Source: Viola odorata (lineage: Eukaryota > Streptophyta > Magnoliopsida > Malpighiales > Violaceae). Taken from it: DNA of 64,000 nt. The notes under the pieces are model-generated. The model did no database searches, was not told the DNA's origin, and saw nothing but the letters and a program-made list of their open reading frames with translations. The stretch spans positions 67,043,352 to 67,107,351 of the forward strand of contig OY829537.1 in the NCBI GenBank assembly GCA_963691705.1, given 5' to 3'. This document shows positions 43,025 through 60,005 of this stretch, one piece after another. The translations under genes were made by a program, and so were the position numbers. Each line of letters starts with the position of its first letter. Position 1 is the first letter of the stretch.

Positions 43025-45252
43025 CTATGAGGAAAGAAAACCTTCCTTGCTCCCGTCGATTTCACTTATTTTCGCAGAGGCATAATCGGCTATCTTAGGA
43101 GGATCGAAAGTCCTACTACGATAATAGTCCGCGAACCCGGCGGTAAAGGCCCACATAGATTTTTTCTTCCACCAACTTATCTTTGACGGAACCTTGGCTA
43201 AATTCACGCTACAGGCCAATATCTCTTCACGAAGAAGAGAGTTTTTCTTGTCAGCAGCCACCAACTCTGCCTCTAAGGCTTCAACTCTGGCTTTCCCCTT
43301 GGATTTTTCCCTAGCAATTTCAGCACGACAATCATCTAGCTCTGCCCGAGTACGATTCTGAAGTCGCGTCAATTTCCTCACTTTGGCCAAGGCATGGTCG
43401 AGCTGCTCCATCGAGCTAGATGAACCTTGAAGTTTGCTGCCGTAAGCCTTGAGAAAATAAGGCATTTTGCGGAAGCTGGCCAAAGAATCATTCAGAACGC
43501 GCGCGGGCTGAATATCGGGGGGAAGCTGTAGCAACCTCTCTTCATCTTCAGGCGAACCGAACATCTCACCCACTAAAATCGTCGTTGGTTGATCTCGCGA
43601 TAACGGGTCTGATACCCCTAGGGCACAAAGCCTGTCAATCCCAAAGTTTGACATATCCAACTGATAAGAAGGAGCCCCTTGAGGCCCTTGAGAAGAAAGA
43701 TTGGCTACGACAGAAGGAGTGGAAGTGCCGACAGAATTGCTAACACAAGAAACGGAAGTAAAGAACAACGGTTGAGGAACCCTCACCAGTGGATCAGGAA
43801 GTACGCTCGAGCTTGGAGCTGGCACCACCACATCAGGAATACAAGAAGAGATAGGAGAATGCGAGGCCTCAGTGGCAAGGGAAGAGCTTGTCGTCAACGG
43901 CGTTTCCGTTGATACCACAGAAACCTCGATAACGGGAGAGGGTCTCGTTATTGGGGGAACCTCAGTTGACTGCGAAAGAACGTTGGCAGCAGAGGAAGAG
44001 GGCATTAGTGGTAGAAAATCAACACTTATCAAAGGGAAATCTTTGGCGGTACCAGAAGAAGTGGCAATATCAGAGAAAACACGGGCCGTCAGTGGCGGCA
44101 AAGGAGGACGCATGGTAGTCTCAGTCACGTGATTTTCCTTCTTTTCCCTGAGTCTCTTTGGCTGAGCCTTAGAAATCTGACGAAGGCAAGACTCTGTGTC
44201 CATATCTTCACCCTCACCCGCACCTGCATATGAAAAAACCTCTGTCTTGACTGTTGGCGGACCTGAGCTAGACCTTATCTCCCGAACGGGGAACCAATTC
44301 TCCACAAAGCGAGAAGCGCGAGTAGAAACGCGCCCTCTTTGAAGGACCGCCCCCGAAGTTCTTTTCTTTAACTGGACGCTACAGTCAGGTGGAGCTCTGG
44401 AAAGTGTAGAAGGAGACGTCGATGGAGGAGGCACGGGTCTCAAACGAGCGCCATCCCCTTTGGACGATTGATTGATAACGCCTCCTGCAAAAAGTCACAT
44501 CAGTAAATGAAAAGGAAGAACGATAACGCTAGAATTTAAAGACTCACCTACGACACACTCAGATAAAGGCCTGTACAAGGCAAAGTTTCGAATCTGGAAA
44601 GGCGTCTCCATCTCTAACAAGGCGTCAACTTGAGCTAACTCCTTCCTAGACAAGACGACCGGTTTCACCCAGTCAGTATCGGTGATGCCCCGGTTAACGA
44701 CCCTACGCCATAAGTGGGAAGGCAACTCAACAACAAAGAAACTACCTTTCCAGTTATCAACGGTTTCTTCAAACTCCCAAAAATTTTGCCAGAAAGATTG
44801 GGCATATGCGTCATTCCATCTTGGAGTAACGCTCACTAAACCATTGCGACAAGTGAGGCTAAAGAATTTACGAAACAAATCAACAGAAGGGGCAAGAATA
44901 TTCTTCATTTCACAGGCGCGGATGAAAGCATAGATACCACACCATGATGAGGGCGTTATCTGCGCTGGGTTAATCTTACATTGACACAGTATATCCTCTA
45001 TCGAAGCATGAACAGGAAGGCGGAAACCATAAAGAAACATCTTAAAATACAACATCCTACGAGGTCCCCACAGGACATCGTAAGTCTCATATGCTTCTCT
45101 GGAAGTATGACGGTACAACCGCTGGGGAAAGAGATACCATGACTCTCTAACTCGAGCCGCAGAACGGTCTCACAAGTAAAAACACTTGCAGTATTCTCGA
45201 TCTCAGAATCTATAGGCTCCCGAGGGACAGTCTGAGATCTCGTGCGACCCAT
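43025..45252 (-). pseudogene. Antisense gene 3 of element A: PF04195-like plus coiled coil
   Basis: ATG at 45252: MGRTRSQTVPREPIDSEIEN, then CETVLRLELESHGISFPSGC. One frameshift near 45080 is needed to continue as RRMLYFKMFLYGFRLPVHAS, TPSSWCGIYAFIRACEMKNI and WNDAYAQSFWQNFWEFEETV. The intron 44547-44485 (GTGAGT..TTTGCAG) is at the same point as in B. Exon 2 (44484-43025) is fully open: Pro-rich, KKRTSGAVLQRGR, GEGEDMDTESCL, TILVGEMFGSPEDEERL, and the coiled coil ELDDCRAEIAREKSKGKARV. A TATA box lies at 45571-45564. The predicted spliced protein has about 715-720 residues; its function is unknown. Confidence 0.78.
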
Positions 45253-45563
45253 AATGAAGAGGTAGTAAAAAAGAAAACCAGAGGAAGGTGAAACAGGGTA
45301 CCTTAGAAAGCAGAACAGACGAATCACCTAAGTCGACGAGCAGTTGGGAAAATTTTCTTCAAGAAAAAAAAAAAAAGAGAGCAGAGAATAGAAGAGAATA
45401 GCAGGAAAAATTCGAAATGCGAGTAAAAGTTTGAGAAGAAAGAAGTTGTTTCCTTTTAAAGGCCAAACCTGACGAAGGTGACTAATTGGCCAAACAGAAC
45501 AAAACACACGTAAAACCGAAAATGACACATGGAAAGGTATCGGAAGAACATTTAAAGCCAAGC

Positions 45564-45571
45564 ATTTATAT
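45564..45571 (-). promoter_or_regulatory. TATA box of antisense gene 3 (A)
   Basis: On the minus strand GATATAAATGCTTGG, paired with AATATAAATGCTTAG in B. Confidence 0.6.
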
Positions 45572-45758
45572 CTTTAGAAGAAGAAGGCAGTTAACAACAA
45601 GAAGTTAAAAAGACGGTTGCGCGGAGCAGTAACCAACCGCTTGGCGTTAACTACCCAATGATTACAAAGTTAACGCAAGAACACAACAACGAAGGAAAGA
45701 AAATGGGGAACACTACTTTATTCATGAAAAATCCATACGACATGCATAACGGGCAAAG

Positions 45759-46217
45759 TCAGTCCTCGCCGAGCCAGTAGGAAGGCCAGTAGAAATCATC
45801 TTCATCCGAAGACGGCAGTTCTGCGTCAAGTAAAGGGAAGGGATCATCAGCCTTTTTCTCTTTGCCAAACCCTGACCGAGGGTTCTCTGAAGGTTTTTTC
45901 ATCTTCGAAGGAGTTGTGCACGAGTCCCCCTTGACGGCAGAAGCCGTAATTTCAGAACTAACGTCGCTAACTGGGATTTTTTCCATGAAACGACTGATGT
46001 GAGGAAATAGTTCATCACCCCTCCTTACCGGAGGAGTATAAGAATTCGAGCAAACATCGAGGGACCCAGAAGTTTCCTTTTTCGATCTCTTGCGACCCTT
46101 ACGTCGAGAGAGTCGCCTTTTTCGACTCGGCGAAGAAGGATAGTCAGAATCGGGAGAAGTTTGAGGAGTTGGTGAAGCGTCACGCTCGTCCGCATCCATG
46201 GAATATGAGTTGTCCAT
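45759..46217 (-). CDS. Antisense gene 2 of element A (152 aa, open)
   Basis: An uninterrupted minus-strand ORF, MDNSYSMDADERDASPTPQT. It has a basic central run (SRKRRLSRRKGRKRSKKE) that looks like a nuclear localisation or nucleic-acid-binding signal and an acidic, aromatic C-terminus (SSDEDDFYWPSYWLGED). It aligns end to end with the B copy at 28246-28671. A TATA-like CTATTTAATGGGA lies at 46291-46284. No named family is recognised. It is a retroelement accessory gene rather than a host gene. Confidence 0.65.
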   Translation of the reverse strand: MDNSYSMDADERDASPTPQTSPDSDYPSSPSRKRRLSRRKGRKRSKKETSGSLDVCSNSYTPPVRRGDELFPHISRFMEKIPVSDVSSEITASAVKGDSCTTPSKMKKPSENPRSGFGKEKKADDPFPLLDAELPSSDEDDFYWPSYWLGED

Positions 46218-46283
46218 GAAATTGCAAGCAATCTCAACAAAGAAACGAAATGAAGATGAACAGGAAAAAGAAAAAAAATCCCA

Positions 46284-46291
46284 TTAAATAG
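46284..46291 (-). promoter_or_regulatory. TATA-like box of antisense gene 2 (A)
   Basis: CTATTTAA on the minus strand inside the word CTATTTAATGGGA, shared with B, about 70 bp before the ATG. Confidence 0.5.
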
Positions 46292-46741
46292 TCGTGGCGA
46301 AAGAGCATTCCTACCTTTTCGCACACCCTCTGAAAATAATTAATACGCCTTGAAAAGAATGATCATAATCGCAAAATTGGATCCTGTGATCACGCCTGGA
46401 GGATATTCGCATTGATCAAGAGATGCTGAAAAAACCGCCCAATCAGTTGGCATTGAAAAGGCGACGCAAAATTAATGCAAGAAACGGTTCGCAACAACCT
46501 TTAATCACCATTTGGTGAATAAGGAAAATCAAGTATTGTGGGAATCCGATCAACGGCATGCCCGTTTTCGATTGGGCTAAGGTTAGTCCCAACTAACACG
46601 ACGATTACACACCACAGAGAGTAGAATGTCACAAGCAATATAACGGGAAGATATTTTATTTATGGCCTAAATGGCCTGAACATACGTCCGCATACATATA
46701 AAATACAAAAGATAAAGGAACACAAGGACGACTGCAAGCGG

Positions 46742-47122
46742 TCAGGCATTGGACTCGGCGTCATCATCTGGCACGGGAGGAATCTCCCTCAGAGCATCCA
46801 CCACCGCAGTCAGTTCGGAGGAAGAAACCCTCATGCCCTTTAAGCAGCACCCCAGCAGATCCTTCCTTTGCTGCAGCATAGTGATAACCACCTGGATGTG
46901 GGAGACAGCAACAACCAACTTCGATACACTCTCTAGAGGATTAAAATCCTCTAAGGAAGTCGCTCCTTGCCTGGACAGAAGAGGGGTCATCATCCCCTGA
47001 AGTTCCAGAATGTCCTTAGAAGTCTTAATCAGCATGGTCTCCAGAAAGCTGATGTCGGCTTCAGTGAGATTCTTTAGAGTATGGGCCTTGGAGATCAAGA
47101 AATTTCTGGTCAGTTCATCCAT
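46742..47122 (-). CDS. Antisense gene 1 of element A (126 aa, open)
   Basis: An uninterrupted minus-strand ORF, MDELTRNFLISKAHTLKNLT, then DISFLETMLIKTSKDILELQ, FNPLESVSKLVVAVSHIQVV and LLGCCLKGMRVSSSELTAVV, with an acidic end. It aligns with 27393-27773 in B, where a 2-bp deletion breaks it. It is predicted mostly helical, with no named domain recognised. It is the promoter-proximal gene of the block, only about 210 bp from A's 3' LTR, and has a TATA box at 47190-47183. Confidence 0.68.
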   Translation of the reverse strand: MDELTRNFLISKAHTLKNLTEADISFLETMLIKTSKDILELQGMMTPLLSRQGATSLEDFNPLESVSKLVVAVSHIQVVITMLQQRKDLLGCCLKGMRVSSSELTAVVDALREIPPVPDDDAESNA

Positions 47123-47182
47123 GGTGAAAATGTCAGAAGAAATGTGGAAAAAATGAGAAGAATTAGTGCAATGGAAAACTCA

Positions 47183-47190
47183 ATTTATAG
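47183..47190 (-). promoter_or_regulatory. TATA box of antisense gene 1 (A)
   Basis: CTATAAAT on the minus strand (GGGCCTATAAATTGAG), 60-70 bp before the ATG at 47122; conserved with CTTATAAAT in B. Confidence 0.6.
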
Positions 47191-47331
47191 GCCCAAGGGA
47201 ATGATAGTTTGAAAAGACACGCCTCTCGATAATCGCACCACCCCGTTACCTCGCGGAACATGGAACAGACAAGGTCGAAAATGGAGCGATAACCCTTGGT
47301 AAACACTCGGGCTCGTTTTCGGTTGGGCTTA

Positions 47332-47549
47332 TGATAACTATAGACGTAACTTCAGGGGCATTTTCATCCGTAGACCCAGCGTTAAGGCCGGAACACTGTA
47401 GCCCCTATCGGGCGTGCACCGTCGAGATTATCACCCCCCACACAACGAGGAAATCTAGGATGGTCGACATCAGCGGAGGGGGCCTCACTCGTTATCTAGC
47501 CACACAAATAGCGTTATCCCATCCCAGGCAAGACATGGCGTCACTTGAG
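47332..47549 (+). repeat. Truncated 3' LTR of element A
   Basis: It matches the first 218 bp of the 5' LTR (TGATAACTATAGACG ... CGTCACTTGAGGT), then breaks into unrelated AT-rich sequence. The TATA box and downstream half are lost, and no target duplication of ACATG (18323-18327) is found on this side. Confidence 0.88.
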
Positions 47550-48102
47550 GTAATTTGCTTCTCTTATCAATTAGATTAAGGTTTAGTGAAATTTGAAATC
47601 AATTTGGGAGTGTGTTATTGTTCATTTTATTTGCTATTAATGTTTTATATTGTTTTTTTCCCATATAGATTCCATATAATGGAAGCGATACCAAGCATGT
47701 TGTACTTGCATGTTGATAGAATAAGAGTTGCATAAGAAGATAAACACCACTCAATGATTGATAATGGGAGAAATACTCTTCCTGCCTTTCTTATCTTCTC
47801 ATTTTGGCCAAACTCTGATTAATTCATTGCGTCCTTTTGTATAAAAATTGCTTATTAATTCCCTTTGCAAATCAATCCCAGCATCTCAAACTCTATACCA
47901 TCTACTCATTTCTGCAAAAGATCCGAAATGAATTTCGGTATTACCTTAATACCATAATACCGTACCGAAATTATTTTGATAATATGATAACGGTATCGAT
48001 CAATAGAAACTATGGTACGGTATCAAATTTTTTAAGTTCAGTATACCAAATACCAAAAATTTTATACTGAAAAATTACGGTACCGACCGATAAACACCCC
48101 AC
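47550..48102. other. Right arm of the hAT-like element
   Basis: AT-rich sequence, ending in a subterminal region full of CGGTATTACC / GGTACGGTATC words (47930-48090) that mirrors 16590-16680. An exon-like acceptor (CCCATATAG, about 47669) precedes a short open stretch. No gene is recognised. Confidence 0.4.
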
Positions 48103-48532
48103 CGATGCATAAAAGAAAAGAAAATATCCAACACAAGAAAAAAAAATATATAAATAGATTCTTAATGATATTTTAAGTGGACGTTTGTAAAAGGTTTAAA
48201 GTGTGAACATTTGCAAAATGGTAACAAAGAAGTTGCTGCTCTAGTCTCAATCTTTCTGATTACGAGCCTAAAACCCAACACTCAATCTCATCCAAAAAAT
48301 TAATAAAATATTGACTTCAGTTCATACCCTGCCCGCCCACTTAAACACTAAAGGTTTCTTGCAAAATCTGTACCTTGCAGGGACGCTACGCGGCATATAA
48401 CTAATAATAGCAGACGCCACAACAACCAGGTGTCCTGTAAGAAATGTCAAGGATGGACCATGGTATGCCAGAATACACATACATCATCGTCCCTCTTAGA
48501 ATGCCTCAATCCCAGTTTTGTTCTCAGTTCAG

Positions 48533-55108
<6,576 letters not shown>

Positions 55109-56318
55109 ATCACCGTTGGAAGTCAAAGTCTATAGCAGAAGCAACACTTCCAATCATGCAATCGCCAATTTTCAGATCTCAAAATTCGAATTTCCAAATT
55201 TTCCTTATCCAGATAGAATTCTAAGAAATCTAATCCAACCCCCGAAGATCAGAGGAGGATTCAAATTATCCCGTAATGCAGAACAAGATAAGTATTTCGC
55301 AGTATGAAAATTAAATTACAAAAAAATAGGGAGAGAGAAGGGAGATTGAGGGGGAAGAAAACCCTAGATTTAAAAATAGAAGAAGAAGAGAGAACATAAG
55401 AGCGAGACGAGAGAAGGGAAGTGGAAGAGGTTACCGTGTTTTCAACGATCATGTACTTGTTGTTCTTGTCTTTTTTAATTAATTTGGAGTCGTCGCCACC
55501 ACCACGAACCGTTTTATAGGCTTCACACAAAAGCTCGCACAACCCATCCCTGCTGCTCCAACTAATACCAGTATTACTCTTTAAAATATTTTCTTCTGCA
55601 TTGTTAAGGTAAATTGTTTTTTTTTTAAAAATAGTTTTAAATTAGATTAAATGATAACAGCCTATGTTTGTGTAATTGTTCCGAATATATTTTATATTTT
55701 CAAGTGTGTAGGTCGCTATATTTGTCCAAAAACCTTAATTAGGTCCAATTACATTAACTAAATTAATTTTTAATTTCTTAATATTAATACCCAACCAACG
55801 CGACGTTACATGGGAGATCCATGCTTCTGAGTAGTCAGTCAATAGTGTTGCCGATTGGGTAGTAAAAGCCACTGGGATGAATTTTTGTAACCAATCCTCT
55901 TGATCCTCAAGAAAGACATTGTTGTTTCTGTTGTTTCTCAATTAAATAGATGATCTTTTGTCTAAAAAAAAGAAAAAAATCAACTTGACGTTACAAAAAA
56001 AATTATTTAGAAAATGAAACCCTAGATATGGCAAAAGAATAAAAAAATCTTAACAACATGACTAATATTTTCATGTCAGATTTCTATTAATTTACTCATG
56101 CTCTTTTTCCCCAAATTAATCGCTCCTTCGTCCCATTTTCAAAAATCCAATCTCAGCATCATCACCATCGACATTGGGAGATCATCTCTCATTTTTGTTC
56201 TTTCAATTTCTAACAACAAAATCCAATTTAATCTGAAAAGAAAACTACCGATTTTGTATGATCTAGTGGAATTGGAATTGCACCGAAACTAATTTATTTT
56301 AGATCTAAATTCAATTAT
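55109..56318. other. Upstream region of the UBP gene
   Basis: 55130-55440 looks like a first intron, with donor GGTAACCTC at about 55435 (-) and acceptor GCTATAG near 55130. 55440-55560 looks like a leader exon. Beyond that is AT-rich spacer with no gene recognised. Confidence 0.45.
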
Positions 56319-57102
56319 GGCTCCCTTTGGCGATGAGGTTCTACCCGGAGAAGTGTTGTATGAAAATTATTTTTAGAAAAAACAGTAGGTTGTTTGGTAA
56401 ATATTTGTTAAAAGTACATTGAGATAGCAAAAACAATTTATGATATTTCGTAAAAACTCCAGTTAAAACTATGGTTAAAATGTAAAATGACCATATATGA
56501 CACAATTTATTTCAAGCATTATTATTAATAATTTTAAGTATCTCTATAGATTATTTTAATCAATCCATTCATTTATACAATTAAAGTAACATATTTACAT
56601 ATTATTTTTATTATTGCTCAATATTTATTCTATTTTAAATTATAAATTATTTATTTCAGTAAAATAAAATAAATACTAATAAAAAAATTATTCATTTTAA
56701 TTAATTAACAAATAAAACTAAATAGATAATGAAAATAATACACAGTGTTTAATGGATATCAATAACGGTGTAACCATTAACCAAGTAATTTATCTCTCAC
56801 TTAGATCTTATTAGTCATTTAATCTCACTATTATTTTATTTCCTTAATATTAACTGTGACACATTTATTTATTTTGTTGGTGCTTCTATTTAAAAGGAAT
56901 AAACTCCAAATAAAGATTAAAATATGGTAAATTTAATATAGGGTTTGTTCGAAACAAAAGTGAAATGATTATTTTTTATACATGGTACAAGTTGTAATTT
57001 TGACATTTATACCTAATATTTTTGTCTACTTATAAAGCATACAGTTTCCCGTATTTTACCAAACTAATAGTTGTGGGAAAGAAGCAATTTCAAGTTCACT
57101 AA

Positions 57103-59807
57103 GTGCCTGTTTGGCATTCTGGTTTGGTACCAGGAAGTTGGTTTACCAAACCAGAAAGTCAAAATAGGTGTTTGGTAACACCTATTTTAAACCAACTTCT
57201 TCGGAAGTTGGTTTATAAAACCAAAGAAAACATTGGTTTGGCCACTTGATGAGAATGCTGCAGTTGCCCAAACCAATGGTTCAAGCAAAACACGGGAAGT
57301 TGTTTTGTGATTAAATGAATTTTTGGAAACCCAAAAATACCCCTCCTCATCCCAGCCCTCGTTCGCAAGATTTCATTCCAGCCCTAATTCTTCTTCTCTT
57401 CGCCTCACGCAGCCGCTCTTGAGTCCATCGTGGCCGATCTTCTTCTTCGAATCCGTTTCCGTAGCAGCCGTTGAAGTCTCCCAGCCTCACGCCGGACTTC
57501 TTCTTCCCTCGCCGATTCCCACTCCGACGGACGACTCTTGTCTGTCTCCTCTTTGCCTTGATTTCCTTGCCTTTATTCGCCTCAAACTTCTCATTCAAGG
57601 TAAATACGATTCAATCATTTGACGTTTATTATTAAATTCGTTTGGTTTCTCTGTCACTTTGCTGTATCAACTGAAATTCTGAGGTGATGCTTAGTATCTC
57701 ATTTCTTCTTAATTAAATTAATGGGCTCTCTTAAAAAATTCTCCTTTCTCCTCTCTTAAATTCTCCTCTCTTAGCTGTTCTACTGTAAAACCTACTTGTA
57801 GATTGCTTATAACCAGAAAAATTCCTGGTTTTTTGGGGTCCGTAAAGTGCCATCATAGTTTGACGACCTATTTACCAAGGAAGCGATCCTGTTTTGATCA
57901 TTATAGGCATTTTTCATCATACCCTTTTTGTTCTGGGTCATTTGGAGGTAAAGTCGATGATACCCGTAAGATTCTTCCCGTTCCTGGTATTTGTTATGGC
58001 CAATATAGGCTTTTATCAGTATGTTCTTATGGTAGTTTTGCAACACCGCAAAGGGTCAATAGGGAAGTTTGTGTTTTTGCTAGCCTTGCGTCAAGGTCGA
58101 AAGATTATTCAACATCTATTGAGACTAGAGTAAATGATACAAACTTTGAGAGAATTTATGTGCAAAATGGGATGGCTGTTAAGCCTTTGGTGGTCGAGAG
58201 GATTGACAAAGATGAGAATGTTCTATCGCATGAAGAGGCTAGAATAGAAGACACTGCTCATGATGATGTTGAAAAACATGGGGAAAGTTTGGAGGGGATT
58301 AGAGGAGCTGAGACTGTGACTCCCAGGAAGGAGGAGTCGGATATGGAAAAAGAGGCATGGAGGTTGCTAAAGGATGCTGTTGTGACCTATTGTGGGTCTC
58401 CTGTGGGGACTGTGGCTGCAAATGATCCAATGGATAACTTGCCATTGAATTATGATCAAGTATTTATTCGTGACAGTGGGTATTGAAATTAATCTAGATC
58501 AAATTTTAGGTTTATTATAAAGTTCAGTTGTCGTATTCCTTGTTTGAGTTCTTAATATGCATACTCCTTTAAACTGTGTATGTTGTTTAGCAACCGTATT
58601 CATTGCCTCCAATGCTTGGCGTATGCTGCTATGCTGGGAAATATTAGATGATATATGCTGGTACTCATAGATTTCTGTTTGTCAGAGTTGGGAGAAAACA
58701 GTGGACTGCTACAGTCCGGGGCAAGGCTTGATGCCTGCTAGTTTTAAAGTTAGAACTGTGGCTCTTGAGGACAATAAAACTGAATAAGTTCTTGATCTTG
58801 ATTTTGGTGAAGCAGCTATTGGCCGTGTTGCACCTGTCGATTCTGGTTAGTAGCCCTTTTGAATAGTTCAATGTTGAAAATTGTAGCAGGATCCTTTGGA
58901 ACTCTTATGTTTTGCTCTGTACTGGTATTGTGGCTCGTGTTCAACTTTGAAATGTTCAGCTCTTGCTTTTGTGCATGCTCTATTAGGAAGAAGTTGTTCT
59001 TCCGATGGTTACTCAATAGCATCTGAGTTCTTACTCTTGACTTCTTTGTCAGGGCTATGGTGGATCATATTATTGAGGGCATATGGGAAAATCACCGGTG
59101 ACTACACATTGCAAGAAAGGGTTGATGTTCAGACTGGCATAAAACTGATCCTAAACTTGTGTTTAACTCAGAATTTTGAATATGTAATTACCTTGAATGA
59201 GAATTTTGAATATGTAATTACCTTAATTCTCCTCTCTTAAATTAATGGGCTCTCATAGCTTAATGTTGAATATGTAATTATGATCTATATATGTAAAACT
59301 TTATCAATGTGAGCAAAAATTGTTAATACTGAGTTTTCACCTATGAAAGTATCCAAAAATTGAAGCATAATTTTTTATTATAAATAAAATGTTAATTATT
59401 TGTTTACCAAAATATATTGATTAAAAATATCTATATAGAGTTTAATTTTTTTTAATATAATGCTTTAAACCATGGTATTAATAACTTATATTTTTTATGG
59501 CATTAATAAGTTTAATTTATTTATGATATTAGATAAATATTAAATTATAAATAAATTGATTAAAAACATATAAAGATACTAAAAATATTAATTCTAACAC
59601 TTGAAATGAATTATGCCCTTTATGGTCATTTTACATTCCAACCATAGTTTTAAAACAGTTTTTACCAAACACCAAAAACAACTTCTGGTTTCCCCACACA
59701 ACTTTTAACAAACATTTACCAAACAGCAAACTCTGTTCTGAAAAAGTCAGAAATTGACTTTTTTCCACTCAACTTTTTTCCACCGAACCGGAACGCCAAA
59801 CAGGCCC
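57103..59807. mobile_element. Harbinger-like TIR element carrying an invertase gene fragment
   Basis: The left end GTGCCTGTTTGGCATTCTGG and the reverse complement of the right end, GGGCCTGTTTGGCGTTCCGG, match at about 17 of 20 positions. TAA flanks both sides (57100-57102 and 59808-59810), typical of PIF/Harbinger. Length is 2705 bp. The inside holds exons and introns of a neutral/alkaline invertase (57740-59161) and no transposase. This is the structure of a gene-capturing 'Pack'-type non-autonomous element. Confidence 0.72.
57740..59161 (+). pseudogene. Neutral/alkaline invertase (GH100) 5' gene fragment, captured
   Basis: Exon 1 (about 57740-58475) gives [17 protein letters not shown], transit-peptide-like sequence, then the GH100 start [20 protein letters not shown] and [11 protein letters not shown]. 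Exon 58686-58845 gives [20 protein letters not shown] with a TAA where relatives have Glu, then FGEAAIGRVAPVDSG. Exon 59053-about 59161 gives [20 protein letters not shown] and [17 protein letters not shown]. The exon between VFIRD and SWEKT (the VPSALAFLLKGE region) is missing, and everything after LNLCL is absent. Introns are kept, so capture was at DNA level. The functional enzyme splits sucrose in the cytosol or organelles; this fragment cannot. Confidence 0.85.
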
Positions 59808-60005
59808 TAAATACCAATTTTAACTTTTTGGTTTTCAAAACCAGCTTTTCACACTAGAACTTGGTTGTCAAAGGGGCACTATGAGTTTTACACACCAAAT
59901 CAGATGTACAATTTTATTTGTAGAATAATGAAAAGTAATTTATTCAAACATATATCTCCGCTTTTCCAACTCATATCAAATCTTAAATCAGCATAGAATT
60001 ACTTA

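Larger units (their letters stand above)
18328..47549 (+). mobile_element. Tat-lineage Ty3/gypsy retrotransposon 'A' with antisense gene block
   Basis: Order on +: 5' LTR (18328-18816), TGGTGCTTTCATTGAGAGC leader, gag, protease, RT, RNase H, second RNase H, integrase, tandem repeats (24800-25215), spacer. Then, on the opposite strand, come four extra genes (47122 down to 26270), and finally a 3' LTR truncated to its first 218 bp (47332-47549). Element B is inserted in gene 4. Without B, A is about 15.6 kb. Gag-pol has many stops. By eye, about 14 of 218 LTR positions differ between the two ends, mostly transitions. Confidence 0.85.
16584..48102. mobile_element. hAT-like element split by nested retrotransposons
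   Basis: The 8-bp word CGATGCAT occurs directly outside both proposed ends (16576-16583 and 48103-48110), the length of a hAT target duplication. The left end ATGGCTGTGCAAATAC and the reverse complement of the right end, GTGGGGTGTTTATCGG, are weak TIRs. Both arms carry subterminal ATAATACCGTACCGAAAT words in opposite orientation. Without retroelement A the element would be about 2.3 kb and non-autonomous. No transposase is seen. Confidence 0.55.
56319..59879. mobile_element. Outer TIR element (Harbinger-like), tentative
   Basis: The left end GGCTCCCTTTGGCGATGAGG and the reverse complement of the right end, GTGCCCCTTTGACAACCAAG, share CCCTTTG and continue with a common GTTCTA. TAT flanks both sides (56316-56318 and 59880-59882). 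The left arm (56380-56520, TTGTTTGGTAAATATTTGTT, AAAATGTAAAATGACCAT) is the reverse complement of 59610-59720 in the inner element, so both seem to belong to one family. Confidence 0.4.

Noticed and set aside
57323..57622. ORF just upstream of the invertase fragment
   Set aside because: It is probably the 5' UTR or leader of the captured gene. Ser/Pro-rich, no similarity to GH100, and an opposite-strand ORF overlaps it.
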